This document shows, in pieces, positions 1 to 8,519 of a stretch of DNA of 41,871 bases; position 1 is the stretch's first letter, and the number at the start of each line of letters is the position of its first letter. The translations under genes were made by a program, and so were the position numbers. Source of the stretch: Chitinophagales bacterium (lineage in GTDB: Bacteria; Bacteroidota; Bacteroidia; Chitinophagales; Saprospiraceae); NCBI GenBank assembly GCA_013297745.1, contig JAAFIM010000028.1, positions 1 to 41,871 on the forward strand, given 5' to 3'. Under the pieces are notes generated by a model, which worked only from the letters and a program-made list of their open reading frames with translations, was not told the DNA's origin and did not search any database.

Positions 1-21
1 TATACCAAAAAACGAAACATT

Positions 22-200
22 GCACCAAAACGGTGTAACAACGCACCAAAACGGTGTAACAACGCACCAAAACGGTGTAACAACGCACCAAAACGGTGTA
101 ACAACGCACCAAAACGGTGTAACAACGCGCCAGAACGGTGTAACAACGCACCAAAACGGTGTAACAACGCACCAAAACGGTGTAACAACGCACCAAAACG
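22..200. repeat. 21-bp tandem repeat array (8 full copies plus a partial)
   Basis: The unit GCACCAAAACGGTGTAACAAC repeats without gaps from position 22, with eight full copies to 189 and a partial ninth that decays into a T-rich stretch. Only the sixth copy (127) differs, with GCGCCAGAACGG. Each unit holds a short inverted repeat, CACC-AAAAC-GGTG. Because 21 is a multiple of 3 the array reads through as a seven-residue peptide repeat, but that frame opens with TTG and has no other coding sign, so it is treated as non-coding. It ends about 50 bp before a promoter-like box of the LRR gene. Confidence 0.95.
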
Positions 201-248
201 CATTTTTTCCCATTTAGACACAAAAAACAATCTAATAATTATTCAAAA

Positions 249-256
249 TACCTTTA
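249..256 (+). promoter_or_regulatory. Near-consensus -7 box of the LRR gene
   Basis: TACCTTTA matches the Bacteroidota -7 element TAnnTTTG except for the last base and lies 13 nt before the ATG at 269. The match is imperfect, so this is weak support. Confidence 0.3.
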
Positions 257-268
257 AAACGTTAAAAA

Positions 269-3169
269 ATGTACAAAAAAACGTTATTTATTTTTTCTGT
301 TTTTGCAGTTCAACAACTTTGCGCGCAACAAATCACCGATGAAAAGTTTGCACAAAGTATCCGTTATCAATGTGAAGAGTGTTTGGATGCCAAAAATAAT
401 CTTACGGCTGCTTCCAAAACGTTGGAAGAATTGGATATTTCTTACGGGCAAGTCAAATCGTTGCAAGGGTTTAATTTCCCCGCGCTCAAAACGTTTATTT
501 GTGTGGGCAACAATATCAACACATTGGTTAATTTGCCCAAAACGTTGGAAGTTTTAGATTGCAGCAGTAACCAAATCAACGCTTTACCCAAAAAAATGCC
601 AGCCAATTTAATCAATTTAGATTGTTCTGATAATAAAATCAACACAATGCCCGAAGAATGGGGGGCGAGTTTGAAAAAAATAGATATTAGCAATAATAAA
701 TTAAGCAGTTTAAGCGATATTTTGCCCGCTACGGTGGCTGAAATCAAAGCCAATTATAACCAATTGATAGAACTGCCCGCCAATCTGCCCGAATCTTTAA
801 CCTTTTTGGAGGTTTATTCAAATAAAATTAACAGTTTGCCCAAAAAAATGCCCGTTAATCTTAAAAAATTAAATTTGGCATACAATAAATTAAACAGTTT
901 GCCCGACAATTTGCCCGCAACTTTGACCAATTTGAACGTGGCGGTCAATAAATTGAAAAAATTGCCCGAAACTTTACCCAATAGCATAGTAGATTTGAAC
1001 ATAGCTTACAATCAGATTAAAATTTTGCCCGCGCAACTGCCCACAGAATTGTTTTATTTGGTTTGCGACGGCAACGATATTAAGATAATTCCCAACAATT
1101 TGCCCGCCAAAATGCAAATTATACGCTGTTCTTACAACGATTTATCCGCTTTGCCTGAAGTTTTGCCCGCTACTTTGTTAGAATTAGAGTGTAACGGCAA
1201 CAATTTAACCGCATTACCCGCCAATTTGCCCTCAAAATTACGCGTTTTAGAATGTGCAAGCAACGAATTAACCGCTTTGCCCGCCAATTTGCCCAGCACT
1301 ATACGCAATTTAGATTGTAGTTATAACCAAATTACCGCTTTACCCGCCAAAATGCCCGCTTCTTTGCGCGAATTTAACTGCGGGCGCAACCCGTTGAAAG
1401 TTTTGCCTGAAAATTTGCCCAACACTATCCAAAAATTTAACTGTTTTGCCAGCGAGTTGAGCGAATTGCCTAAAAAAATGCCAACTTCTTTATCTGAATT
1501 AGATTGTAGCGAAAATTTATTGACCGTTTTACCCAATAATTTACCCAGTTACTTGAGCAAATTAGATTGTAGTCAGAACAAAATCACCGTTTTATCCGAT
1601 AGTTTGCCCGCAATGCTTACCGAATTGGATTGTTCGGGGAATAAATTAACCAAATTATCCAACAAATTACCCCAATTTTTGGAGCGTTTGACCGCCACAG
1701 ACAATTTAATTGAGATATTAAACGACAGTTTGCCCCAAAGTTTAAAACAATTGGTGGTCAAAAAGAACAAATTGACTTTTTTGCCGTTAGGATTGCCCGA
1801 CAAAGTTAATTTTTTGGATTGTAGCGAAAACCAATTGACGACTTTGCCCGATAAATTGCCGTTTTCTTTATCCACGTTGGATTGTAGCAAAAACCAACTA
1901 ACCATTTTGCCCAACACTTTGCCCAGCCGTTTGTCTAGTTTGGATTGTTCATACAATTTTTTGAACAGTTTTCCCGCCAAAATGCCTGAAGGGATTTATA
2001 TGCTTAAATTTATCCGCAACGATTTTACCGAATTGCCCGAAAATTTGCCCAATTCTATCAGTTTTTTAGATTGTAGTAAAAATTCATTGGTTAGTTTGCC
2101 CCGCAAATTGCCCAATTCATTATCTAATCTTAAATGCGCGGACAATATGTTGGAAAGTTTGCCCGATACTTTGCCCAAAAAATTAAACGATTTAGATTGT
2201 AGCGGCAATAGGTTAGAGACGATAAGTTTGTTGGGGTTAGAAAATTTAAACAATTTAGATTGTAGCAAAAACAGTTTAAGCACTTTGCCCGCTTTTTTGC
2301 CCAATTCTATCAGCAACTTGAATTGTAAAAAGAACGAAATTAAACGCTTGCCTAGCGTTTTGCCCAGCAATTTGGAAAATTTGAACTGTTCGGAGAACGA
2401 AATTAGCGCATTACCCAGCAAATGGCCAAAAGGTATGATTGAAATGAACGTTTCAGCCAATCCGTTGAAAACTTTGGGGGAGAATTTGCCCGCTTCTTTG
2501 GAAATTTTGGGTTGCGTTGCCAACGAATTGACCGAATTGCCAGAAAATATGCCCCCTAATTTGTTAGAATTGAACTGTTCTATCAACCCGCTTAAAAAAC
2601 TGCCTAATAATTTGCCCGTAACTTTGGAGCGATTGGCTTGTGTGCGCAACGAGTTGAAAAAATTGCCCTCCAAATTGCCGCCCAACATAGAGCAAATCAA
2701 CTGTTCTAAAAACGAATTGGATGAATTGCCCAAGAATTTTCCTTTATCTTTGATTTCTTTGATATGCACAGAAAATATAATAGATAAATTGCCCGCCAAT
2801 TTGCCTGAAAATTTGGTAGAATTAAAATGTGAAAAGAATAATTTGGCGGTTTTGCCCGATAGTTTGCCCGCTTCTTTGACCGTTTTGAAATGTAACGAGA
2901 ATAATTTAACCGCTTTGCCCGAAAAATTGCCGCGCAAATTGTTTGAATTAGATTGTGCAGAAAATCAATTGACTAAATTACCCGCCAATTTGCCCAAAAA
3001 TTTAACCCGTTTGGATTGTGCGGCTAATCAATTGGATAAATTGCCCACTTTGCCCGTTTATCTCAAAAATCTAAACATTGACGATACCCAAATAATTTGT
3101 TTGCCAAATGTACCAAGTGCTTTTTTGGAAACAGCTTATGCGAAAATGTTGTGCGAAGAAAAGAAATAG
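269..3169 (+). CDS. Exported giant leucine-rich-repeat protein
   Basis: The 966-residue product starts with a Sec-type signal peptide (residues 1-20, ending LCAQ). The rest is almost only leucine-rich repeats: about 42 units, nearly all exactly 21 residues, of the form xxLxxLDCSxNxLxxLPxxLP. This short LP-rich unit is the bacterial class known from YopM/IpaH-type proteins. Most units carry Cys in the strand (LDC, LNC, LEC) and the Asn-ladder position is nearly invariant. The protein ends a few residues after the last repeat (ICLP, then ~20 residues). I see no T9SS C-terminal sorting domain, lipobox, membrane anchor or enzymatic domain, so it is predicted to be a free exported binding or scaffold protein. 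The partner is unknown. The 63-bp DNA period makes the gene prone to repeat gain and loss. The ATG directly precedes the signal peptide. Confidence 0.9.
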   Translation: MYKKTLFIFSVFAVQQLCAQQITDEKFAQSIRYQCEECLDAKNNLTAASKTLEELDISYGQVKSLQGFNFPALKTFICVGNNINTLVNLPKTLEVLDCSSNQINALPKKMPANLINLDCSDNKINTMPEEWGASLKKIDISNNKLSSLSDILPATVAEIKANYNQLIELPANLPESLTFLEVYSNKINSLPKKMPVNLKKLNLAYNKLNSLPDNLPATLTNLNVAVNKLKKLPETLPNSIVDLNIAYNQIKILPAQLPTELFYLVCDGNDIKIIPNNLPAKMQIIRCSYNDLSALPEVLPATLLELECNGNNLTALPANLPSKLRVLECASNELTALPANLPSTIRNLDCSYNQITALPAKMPASLREFNCGRNPLKVLPENLPNTIQKFNCFASELSELPKKMPTSLSELDCSENLLTVLPNNLPSYLSKLDCSQNKITVLSDSLPAMLTELDCSGNKLTKLSNKLPQFLERLTATDNLIEILNDSLPQSLKQLVVKKNKLTFLPLGLPDKVNFLDCSENQLTTLPDKLPFSLSTLDCSKNQLTILPNTLPSRLSSLDCSYNFLNSFPAKMPEGIYMLKFIRNDFTELPENLPNSISFLDCSKNSLVSLPRKLPNSLSNLKCADNMLESLPDTLPKKLNDLDCSGNRLETISLLGLENLNNLDCSKNSLSTLPAFLPNSISNLNCKKNEIKRLPSVLPSNLENLNCSENEISALPSKWPKGMIEMNVSANPLKTLGENLPASLEILGCVANELTELPENMPPNLLELNCSINPLKKLPNNLPVTLERLACVRNELKKLPSKLPPNIEQINCSKNELDELPKNFPLSLISLICTENIIDKLPANLPENLVELKCEKNNLAVLPDSLPASLTVLKCNENNLTALPEKLPRKLFELDCAENQLTKLPANLPKNLTRLDCAANQLDKLPTLPVYLKNLNIDDTQIICLPNVPSAFLETAYAKMLCEEKK

Positions 3170-3230
3170 TGATTAGTTGTTAGTGATTAGTTATTAAGTG
3201 TAGAATGGTATTTATTTGGGGTTATAATTT

Positions 3231-3247
3231 ACGTTGCATTGTAACGT
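3231..3247. repeat. Imperfect palindrome followed by CTCTACA
   Basis: ACGTT-GCATTGT-AACGT is an interrupted inverted repeat followed by CTCTACA. It sits in the 230-bp gap after the LRR gene and resembles small dispersed palindromes I recall from Bacteroidota genomes. Only one copy is seen here. The rest of the gap is AT-rich with short direct repeats (GTGATTAGTT) at 3170-3196. Confidence 0.35.
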
Positions 3248-3348
3248 CTCTACATCAACTCCGCGCATTTTTTAAATATCGTGTAACCGCCAATAAATTA
3301 TATCACATACTTGGTAAAAAAATAACTATATATTTCATCTTTTTATAA

Positions 3349-3390
3349 TAAAAAACCCTCTAATCGTTTGTTTGATTAGAGGGTTTTTTG
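3349..3390. terminator. Bidirectional intrinsic terminator
   Basis: AAAAACCCTCTAATC and GATTAGAGGGTTTTT form a 15-bp perfect stem around an 8-nt loop. A-rich and T-rich flanks suit termination in both directions, between the convergent LRR gene and the small gene at 3401-3676. Confidence 0.9.
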
Positions 3391-3400
3391 TTTTCAACAA

Positions 3401-3676
3401 TCAACGTTTTAGTTTTTGTTTGTTGAGTTCTATCTTTTCCAGCTCTTCAATTGGGAAACCTTGCTGGCGTTGGTTGGTTTCCAACTGTTCGATGCGTTGC
3501 AACAGCGTTTCTTGTTCAGCTTCTAAATAAAGCATTTGTTTTTTCAACGCATTTATTTCTTCTGAATTATTTTTTTTCTGTTCGCTTTCTATCCGCAAGC
3601 GGGTGAGCTTGAGATAAGTGCCGCATAATATCGCAACAATCGGGATAGAAAAAATCATAATGGGAACGATAACCAT
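3401..3676 (-). CDS. Small membrane protein with coiled coil
   Basis: The 91-residue product has one N-terminal hydrophobic helix (about residues 2-22), a short basic linker, then a charged heptad-like region (about 28-70) predicted to be a coiled coil, and a Lys-rich end. Topology and size resemble small PspB-like proteins of Bacteroidota, but no diagnostic residue was recognised and the function is unknown. It begins 40 nt after the uvrC stop on the same strand with no terminator between, so it is probably the distal gene of a uvrC transcript. Confidence 0.65.
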   Translation of the reverse strand: MVIVPIMIFSIPIVAILCGTYLKLTRLRIESEQKKNNSEEINALKKQMLYLEAEQETLLQRIEQLETNQRQQGFPIEELEKIELNKQKLKR

Positions 3677-3716
3677 AATAGGATATTTTTTGTGAGGGTA
3701 AATTTTAAATAATGGT

Positions 3717-5600
3717 TTAAATCTCTTCTAGTTGTTCATTTGATTCGTGATTAAGGTCTAATTCTGGTATATTGGTTGCTGGTTTTTGTGCAAAATAGGC
3801 TAAAATGTTATTGCAAATGCGCTGATTGACTATTTTTAGCAACTCTTCGGCTGTGGCTTGCGTTACGGCTTTGACCGAACCAAAATGAGCGATAAGTTTG
3901 TCGGCTGTTTTTTGCCCAACGGCTTCTATTTGGGTTAATTCGGTTTGAATAAGTGCATTTTCTCTCAACAAACGGTGAAAAGTCAGCCCAAAACGGTGCG
4001 CTTCGTCCCTAATCTGTTGAATAACCTTGAGCGTGGGGGATTTTTTGCTCAATAATAGCGGGATATTGTCGCCTGCAAAGTAAATCTCTTCCAACTTTTT
4101 GGCTATGCCGATGACCTGCACCTGATTGCTGATGCCCAACGCGTCCAAACTTTTGATAGCTGAAGAAAGTTGCCCTTTTCCCCCGTCGATGACGATGAGT
4201 TGGGGTAAATTTTGCTGACTTTCCAATAAGCGTTTGTAACGGCGATAAACGACCTCTTCCATACTCGCAAAATCGTTGGGACCTTCCACCGTTTTGATAT
4301 GATAATGGCGATAATCGCGCTTGGAGGGTTTGCCGTTGACAAAAACCACACAAGCAGCCACAGGATTAGTGCCTTGTAGGTTGGAATTGTCAAAACATTC
4401 TATATGCTGGGGTTGTTGGTTCATCCGCAGGTCTTTTTGCATCGTTTCCAGCAATTTATCCGCTTGAGTTTGTCGTTGGGCGGATTGTATGGCAATTTTT
4501 TGCTCTTGCAGGATAAAGTATTGCAGGTTTTTGGCGGATAAATCCAGCAGTTGCTTTTTGTCCCCGCGTAGTGGAATGGTTATTTTAACCTCTTTGTCTA
4601 ATAAAAACACCTCAAAAGGTACGATAATTTCTGTGGCTATGCTTTGGAATTTTTCCCGCAGTTCTGGAATAGCATAAGCCAACTTTTCTTCTTGAGTTTC
4701 GCCCTGTTCGGGATTGACTTCTAGGGTAAAACTGTTGATAACCGCCCCTTGCACCACTTTTATATAATTGACAAAGGTTTGCATTTGTTGGGTTTCGTTA
4801 TTTTCTACCTGTTGGATGGAAAAAATATCCACATCGGCAATTTTGGGATTAACGACCATACTTTTAGCCTGATAATCTTGCAACGCTTGCAGCTGGTTTT
4901 GGCAATTATGGGCTTTTTCAAACTCCATATTTTCTGCATATCTATTGATTTGTTCTTGTAGATATTTTTTGACCGATACAAAATTACCCTTCAACATATC
5001 CGCCACTTTATCTATTTTGAGTTGATAATCAGCAGCCGATTCCAACCCTATGCAAGGCGCGAGGCAGTTTTTGATATGATATTCCAAACAAGGTTTAAAC
5101 TTATTGGCTTTTATATTGTCGGGAGAAAGGAGCAGTTGGCAGTTGCGGAGTTGGAATAAATTGCGGATGAGTTCTAATATGGTATAAATTTTATGTTTGG
5201 AGGTGTAAGGGCCAAAATATAAACTGCCATCTTTGACCACAGTATGCGCATAAAACACACGGGGGAAATTTTCGTTGCTAATCCCAATATAAGGATAAGG
5301 TTTGGTCCATTTTAGGGCGATATTGTAGCGGGGGCGATGTCGGCGGATAAGGGTAGCTTCCAACAAAAGCGCGTCTTGTTCGGTTTCTACCACCGTGTAT
5401 TGAAGTTCGGCTGCTGCGCGCACCATTTGTTTGGTTTTTTGCCGCATATCAGCCCGTTCAGAAAAATAAGAAGATAGCCTTTTTTTTAAATTTTTTGCTT
5501 TGCCTATATATAAAATTTCCCCGTCATTAGCGATAAATCGATAAACCCCAGCTTCGGTAGGCAAACTAGGGGAAAGTAGCGCGTAATCGGTTTTATTCAT
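3717..5600 (-). CDS. uvrC: UvrABC system protein C (excision nuclease)
   Basis: UvrC makes the dual incisions on either side of a DNA lesion in nucleotide excision repair, after UvrA/UvrB recognition. The 627-residue length is typical. In order: an N-terminal GIY-YIG nuclease domain (GVY at 18-20, YIG at 31-33, then the conserved K and R of NLKKRL), a Cys-containing middle region (CLEYHIKNCLAPCIG), a UVR motif that binds UvrB (about 205-240), the RNase H-like 5' incision domain (ECFDNSNLQG and VIDGGKGQL supply the acidic residues), and a C-terminal helix-hairpin-helix region (about 560-610). The ATG follows an AT-rich leader. It is transcribed away from the DUF2490 pair. Confidence 0.97.
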   Translation of the reverse strand: MNKTDYALLSPSLPTEAGVYRFIANDGEILYIGKAKNLKKRLSSYFSERADMRQKTKQMVRAAAELQYTVVETEQDALLLEATLIRRHRPRYNIALKWTKPYPYIGISNENFPRVFYAHTVVKDGSLYFGPYTSKHKIYTILELIRNLFQLRNCQLLLSPDNIKANKFKPCLEYHIKNCLAPCIGLESAADYQLKIDKVADMLKGNFVSVKKYLQEQINRYAENMEFEKAHNCQNQLQALQDYQAKSMVVNPKIADVDIFSIQQVENNETQQMQTFVNYIKVVQGAVINSFTLEVNPEQGETQEEKLAYAIPELREKFQSIATEIIVPFEVFLLDKEVKITIPLRGDKKQLLDLSAKNLQYFILQEQKIAIQSAQRQTQADKLLETMQKDLRMNQQPQHIECFDNSNLQGTNPVAACVVFVNGKPSKRDYRHYHIKTVEGPNDFASMEEVVYRRYKRLLESQQNLPQLIVIDGGKGQLSSAIKSLDALGISNQVQVIGIAKKLEEIYFAGDNIPLLLSKKSPTLKVIQQIRDEAHRFGLTFHRLLRENALIQTELTQIEAVGQKTADKLIAHFGSVKAVTQATAEELLKIVNQRICNNILAYFAQKPATNIPELDLNHESNEQLEEI

Positions 5601-5673
5601 AATAATAATAATAAAAATATGTACTTTTTGTAAAAAAAATGTAAATAAAAATTGCCCAATGTAAATTTAATGT

Positions 5674-5681
5674 TAATTTTG
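5674..5681 (+). promoter_or_regulatory. -7 promoter box (TAATTTTG) of the DUF2490 pair
   Basis: TAATTTTG is an exact TAnnTTTG match. It lies downstream of an in-frame ATG at 5652, so that ATG would not be transcribed from this promoter, which favours a start at 5700 or 5721. Confidence 0.55.
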
Positions 5682-5699
5682 CCGCCCGTTTCTTTTAAA

Positions 5700-6467
5700 A
5701 TGCAAAAAATACAAAAATTTATGTTCCAAAAATTAACCATTTTAACCCTTTTATACTTATTTTGCAGCCCGATTGCTACCGCACAAACCCGCACCAATGA
5801 TTTTGAATCTTGGAATTCGGTATTTTTGACCAAAGAGTTTAACTCACGCTGGTCTATGACCATCAATCCCCAATTTAGAGCGGAGCGCAATTTAACGGCT
5901 ATGAAAAGCACTTTGTTGTCTTTGGCTATGAATTATAAGGCAACGAGTTGGTACACATTTAGCCCTTCGGTGCGCTATGTGGTTCGTCCTCAATGGTTGG
6001 GTACGTTGCGTTTGTTTGCGGACAATGTAGCCAGAAATTGGATAGGCAATACAGATTTGCAGTGGCATTTTCGTATGCGGCTACAAGCCGAAAGGATGCT
6101 AGACAATAGCGGGCTTTGGGTCTATACGGCGCGTTTTCGCCCGCATTTGATATGGAAACCACAGCGCAAAAAATGGGAATTTATGCTGTTGAGTTTTGAA
6201 GCTTATTTTAGCAATAATGTAAGCGAGAATTGGGGTTACAATCGCTTTAGGATTAGCACGGGTTTGGCTTATGAAGTGAACAAACGTTGCAAAATTGGTT
6301 TGAATTATATAGCGCAATCCCAACCATTTAATCCGCGCGCCGAATTAGACCACGTTGCACAAATACAAGTACAAGCTACTATAGGCAAACCTAAAGCTAA
6401 AACAGCGGTTAAAGTAGTCGCAGAAAATGATAAACCCAAACAGGCAACAGCCCAACAACAACCTTAA
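5700..6467 (+). CDS. DUF2490 family outer-membrane protein (first of two)
   Basis: The 255-residue product has an N-terminal signal peptide ending ATAQ, then alternating aromatic/hydrophobic strands typical of DUF2490 proteins, which are predicted outer-membrane beta-barrels of unknown role. Family-like segments are DFESWNSVFLTKEF at the mature N-terminus, INPQFRAERN, and GLNYIAQSQPFNPRAELDHV near the end. After the last strand there is a ~35-residue Lys/Ala/Gln-rich tail not expected in a barrel that ends in a C-terminal beta-signal. The start at 5700 was chosen because the promoter box lies at 5674-5681; ATG 5721 is equally possible and gives a more compact signal peptide. The next gene, a paralogue, starts 3 nt after the stop, so the two are almost certainly an operon. 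Confidence 0.85.
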   Translation: MQKIQKFMFQKLTILTLLYLFCSPIATAQTRTNDFESWNSVFLTKEFNSRWSMTINPQFRAERNLTAMKSTLLSLAMNYKATSWYTFSPSVRYVVRPQWLGTLRLFADNVARNWIGNTDLQWHFRMRLQAERMLDNSGLWVYTARFRPHLIWKPQRKKWEFMLLSFEAYFSNNVSENWGYNRFRISTGLAYEVNKRCKIGLNYIAQSQPFNPRAELDHVAQIQVQATIGKPKAKTAVKVVAENDKPKQATAQQQP

Positions 6468-6470
6468 TTG

Positions 6471-7241
6471 ATGATGAAATACACGTATATATGGCTAGGA
6501 CTTTTGTGTTTTAGTTTTAATTTTTGTTTGGCACAACGGGTACAAGATTTTGAATTTTGGCACTCTATTTCTTTCAATAAAGCACTTAGCAAAAAATGGA
6601 GTTTGTCTATAAATCCTCAAGTTCGTTTGGATGAAAATGTAAGCCAGATAAAAAACCATATTTTGAGCTTTGCAGCGGGATATAGAATGGCCAAATGGTA
6701 TCAAGTTAGCCCTTCATTTCGCTACACGTTTAGAAACAGTGCCAACGCAGTTCGTTTGTTTGTGGATAATAGTTTCCGTTTTCCTTTGGGCAAATCAGAT
6801 TTTCAGCTGAATTGTAGGGTTCGGTTGCAAACGGATAAAATTATGGATTCGCGCAGAGATTGGACTTATACAGCAAGGATTAGACCTCAAATTGTATATA
6901 AACCCAAACAACTGGCGGATTTTGCTTTTACCTTGGCTAGTTTTGAGGCTTTTTTTAGCGATAGAACAGGCACTTTTGAATACTATAGATTTCGGGTTAG
7001 TGCTGGTTTGAGTTACGAACTTAATGCGCAGTCGGAAATTGGTTTGAATTATATCAGCCAATTACAACCTTTTACTGTAGGTGCGCAATTAGACCACATC
7101 GCCCAAATTACCTTTCAGATGAATTTTGACCATACTAAGTCAGACAAAGACAAAAAGAAAGATAAAGATAAAAAGAAAGACAAAGATAAAAAGTCAGACA
7201 AAGACAAAAAGCCCAAACAAGAAAGCGACAATCTGGATTAA
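6471..7241 (+). CDS. DUF2490 family outer-membrane protein (second of two)
   Basis: A 256-residue paralogue of the preceding gene: signal peptide ending CLAQ, then DFEFWHSISFNKAL, SINPQVRLDEN and GLNYISQLQPFTVGAQLDHIAQI aligning along the length. The frame can be opened by TTG at 6468, but two consecutive ATGs (6471, 6474) follow at once and are preferred. The striking feature is the end: after the last strand, about 33 residues are almost only Lys, Asp and Ser in KDKKKD-type repeats, encoded by near-identical 12-18 bp DNA repeats. This tail would sit at the periplasmic C-terminus of the barrel. It ends 6 bp before the convergent lipoprotein gene, with no terminator visible in between. Confidence 0.85.
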   Translation: MMKYTYIWLGLLCFSFNFCLAQRVQDFEFWHSISFNKALSKKWSLSINPQVRLDENVSQIKNHILSFAAGYRMAKWYQVSPSFRYTFRNSANAVRLFVDNSFRFPLGKSDFQLNCRVRLQTDKIMDSRRDWTYTARIRPQIVYKPKQLADFAFTLASFEAFFSDRTGTFEYYRFRVSAGLSYELNAQSEIGLNYISQLQPFTVGAQLDHIAQITFQMNFDHTKSDKDKKKDKDKKKDKDKKSDKDKKPKQESDNLD

Positions 7242-7247
7242 ACCAAC

Positions 7248-7637
7248 TTATTTTCTTATCGTAATCAAAGGTGCATCCACTTTCATCCCTTTGTGTTCGA
7301 TATTGACGGTAGCAAACACAGGTTCTACCCCAGAAGCGCAGGTGTCGCATTTGGAGTAAGCAAACATTTTATAGTTGCCTGGGAATAAATCAGTAAATTT
7401 ATACCCACCATCATAGCTGGTTCTTTTGCTATCGTCATAAATGCTATTGTCGCCATAAATGATATAAATGGTTTCGTTTGGCGCATAATAAATATCTTTC
7501 AAGTCGCCTTGGCTGTCGTAGTCATTGACCAACACATAGCCAGTTATGCTGCTGCTACCGCCTTCACCTTCAGTTTTTTGGCAGGCTGCCAATAGCGTTA
7601 ATAAGCTTATACAAGCAATTAAACCTTTTTTGCGCAT
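7248..7637 (-). CDS. Small lipoprotein with carboxypeptidase-regulatory-like beta-sandwich
   Basis: The 129-residue product has a signal peptide and lipobox (LLAAC, lipidated Cys19), followed by a Gly/Ser-rich linker and one domain containing GGYKFTDLFPGNYKMFAYS. This pattern (a Gly-Gly-Y/F-x-F turn, then LxPGxYxxxAYS) is typical of carboxypeptidase-regulatory or prealbumin-like folds found in many Bacteroidota surface proteins. The pair CDTC (about 97-100) could form a disulfide. It is probably anchored in the periplasm or outer membrane. No enzymatic motif is seen. It is convergent with the DUF2490 operon and divergent from the small membrane protein at 7681. Confidence 0.75.
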   Translation of the reverse strand: MRKKGLIACISLLTLLAACQKTEGEGGSSSITGYVLVNDYDSQGDLKDIYYAPNETIYIIYGDNSIYDDSKRTSYDGGYKFTDLFPGNYKMFAYSKCDTCASGVEPVFATVNIEHKGMKVDAPLITIRK

Positions 7638-7680
7638 AATTTTTTATTTTTTTTATAACGTTTGATAATTTTTCTCTATT

Positions 7681-8091
7681 ATGTCAATCAATTTAGACAA
7701 TTTGAACAGCCCTCGTGCCAACAAACCCACACAATGGGTACAATTAACTGTAGTGGTGATAGTTTTGGCTATAATAGCTTATTTTATAATTAAGTTTTTA
7801 ATGGGTTTTATCTGGTGGATATTGGCTATATTGGCTATACCCGTGTTAATCATCAATTATAAAACCATATTGGCTGCGGTCAATTATATTAAGGGTTTTT
7901 ATGCCAAAAGTTTAGCTTTAGGGCTAATTGCTACTTTGGCGGCTTTTTTATTAAGCACTCCTTTTGTGGGGTTTTTATTCTTGAAAACAATTTGGGATTT
8001 TCGCAAGTCTGATTTTATTGGTATGAAGAACAAAGAGAAACTCCCAGCCGCTAATGATACAGTGGATGGGGATTTTACAGAAGTCAAATAG
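7681..8091 (+). CDS. Small multi-pass membrane protein
   Basis: The 136-residue product has a polar N-terminus (about 20 residues) and three closely packed hydrophobic stretches (about 22-45, 45-60 and 78-105), then a charged C-terminus (KNKEKLPAAND...). It was not recognised as a named family, and no catalytic or ligand motif is visible. The start is an ATG just after an AT-rich leader. Its stop lies 12 bp before the left arm of dispersed element A. Confidence 0.65.
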   Translation: MSINLDNLNSPRANKPTQWVQLTVVVIVLAIIAYFIIKFLMGFIWWILAILAIPVLIINYKTILAAVNYIKGFYAKSLALGLIATLAAFLLSTPFVGFLFLKTIWDFRKSDFIGMKNKEKLPAANDTVDGDFTEVK

Positions 8092-8102
8092 CTTTTTTAT
8101 TG

Positions 8103-8513
8103 GAGTTACGCTTGAGGTTTAATTTTAGTACAAAATAGCTATAAGTTAAATCGGGTAGAATTTTTTTTAACGGCTTGCGCCTAAAAAATTTATTTTCTGT
8201 ACTTTTTTGATGGCAAAAAAGTACCAAAAAAGCCAACGCCAACGGCGAAGCCCTCCCGTAAGGAAAAAGGCGTTTCCTTCGGGAGGGCTTCGCCGTGTTG
8301 CTTGTATTTTCTACGAAAATAAGCGCAAAACCGTCGCTATAAGCCGACGTTTCCTTCGGGAGGGCTTCGCCGTGTTTGCGTTGCAAAAAAGCTACTGCCC
8401 TCGCTGCGCTCGGTTGGTCGTCTTTCCGCGACATACGCTGGTTTTGGCGTCGCACGGCGAAAATTTATCTTTTTAGCTTGATTTTTATCACAAAATAGCT
8501 CAAGCGTAACTCA
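8103..8513. repeat. Dispersed structured repeat element, copy A
   Basis: This fills the gap between two convergent genes. It is bounded by perfect 14-bp inverted repeats, GAGTTACGCTTGAG (8103-8116) and CTCAAGCGTAACTC (8500-8513). Inside are a GGC-TTGC-GCC hairpin in a T-rich/A-rich stem (about 8160-8188), an 11-bp perfect hairpin GTACTTTTTTG-ATGG-CAAAAAAGTAC (8199-8224), and a long hairpin with 17+7 bp of stem (8242-8296; ACGGCGAAGCCCTCCCG with its complement). The right arm of the long hairpin is repeated at about 8350-8373. A second copy lies at 28171-28558. Reading frames through the element on both strands appear to be chance frames in the repeat. A T-run follows the right arm (8517-8522). 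Confidence 0.85.
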
Positions 8514-8519
8514 AGTTTT

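Noticed and set aside
20-217. Open frame of a seven-residue peptide repeat across the first tandem array
   Set aside because: It exists only because the unit is 21 bp; it starts with TTG and has no promoter, signal peptide or coding-type variation.
1573-2937. Long antisense open frames under the LRR gene
   Set aside because: Produced by the 63-bp periodic codon pattern of the LRR gene; the sense strand has signal peptide and LRR consensus.
5652-5699. N-terminal extension of the first DUF2490 protein
   Set aside because: Lies upstream of and over the promoter box at 5674; the signal peptide fits a start at 5700 or 5721.
8084-8476. Short frames of Arg/Lys/Ser-rich peptides inside element A
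   Set aside because: They follow the palindromes of a dispersed repeat, overlap on both strands and are not kept in copy B.
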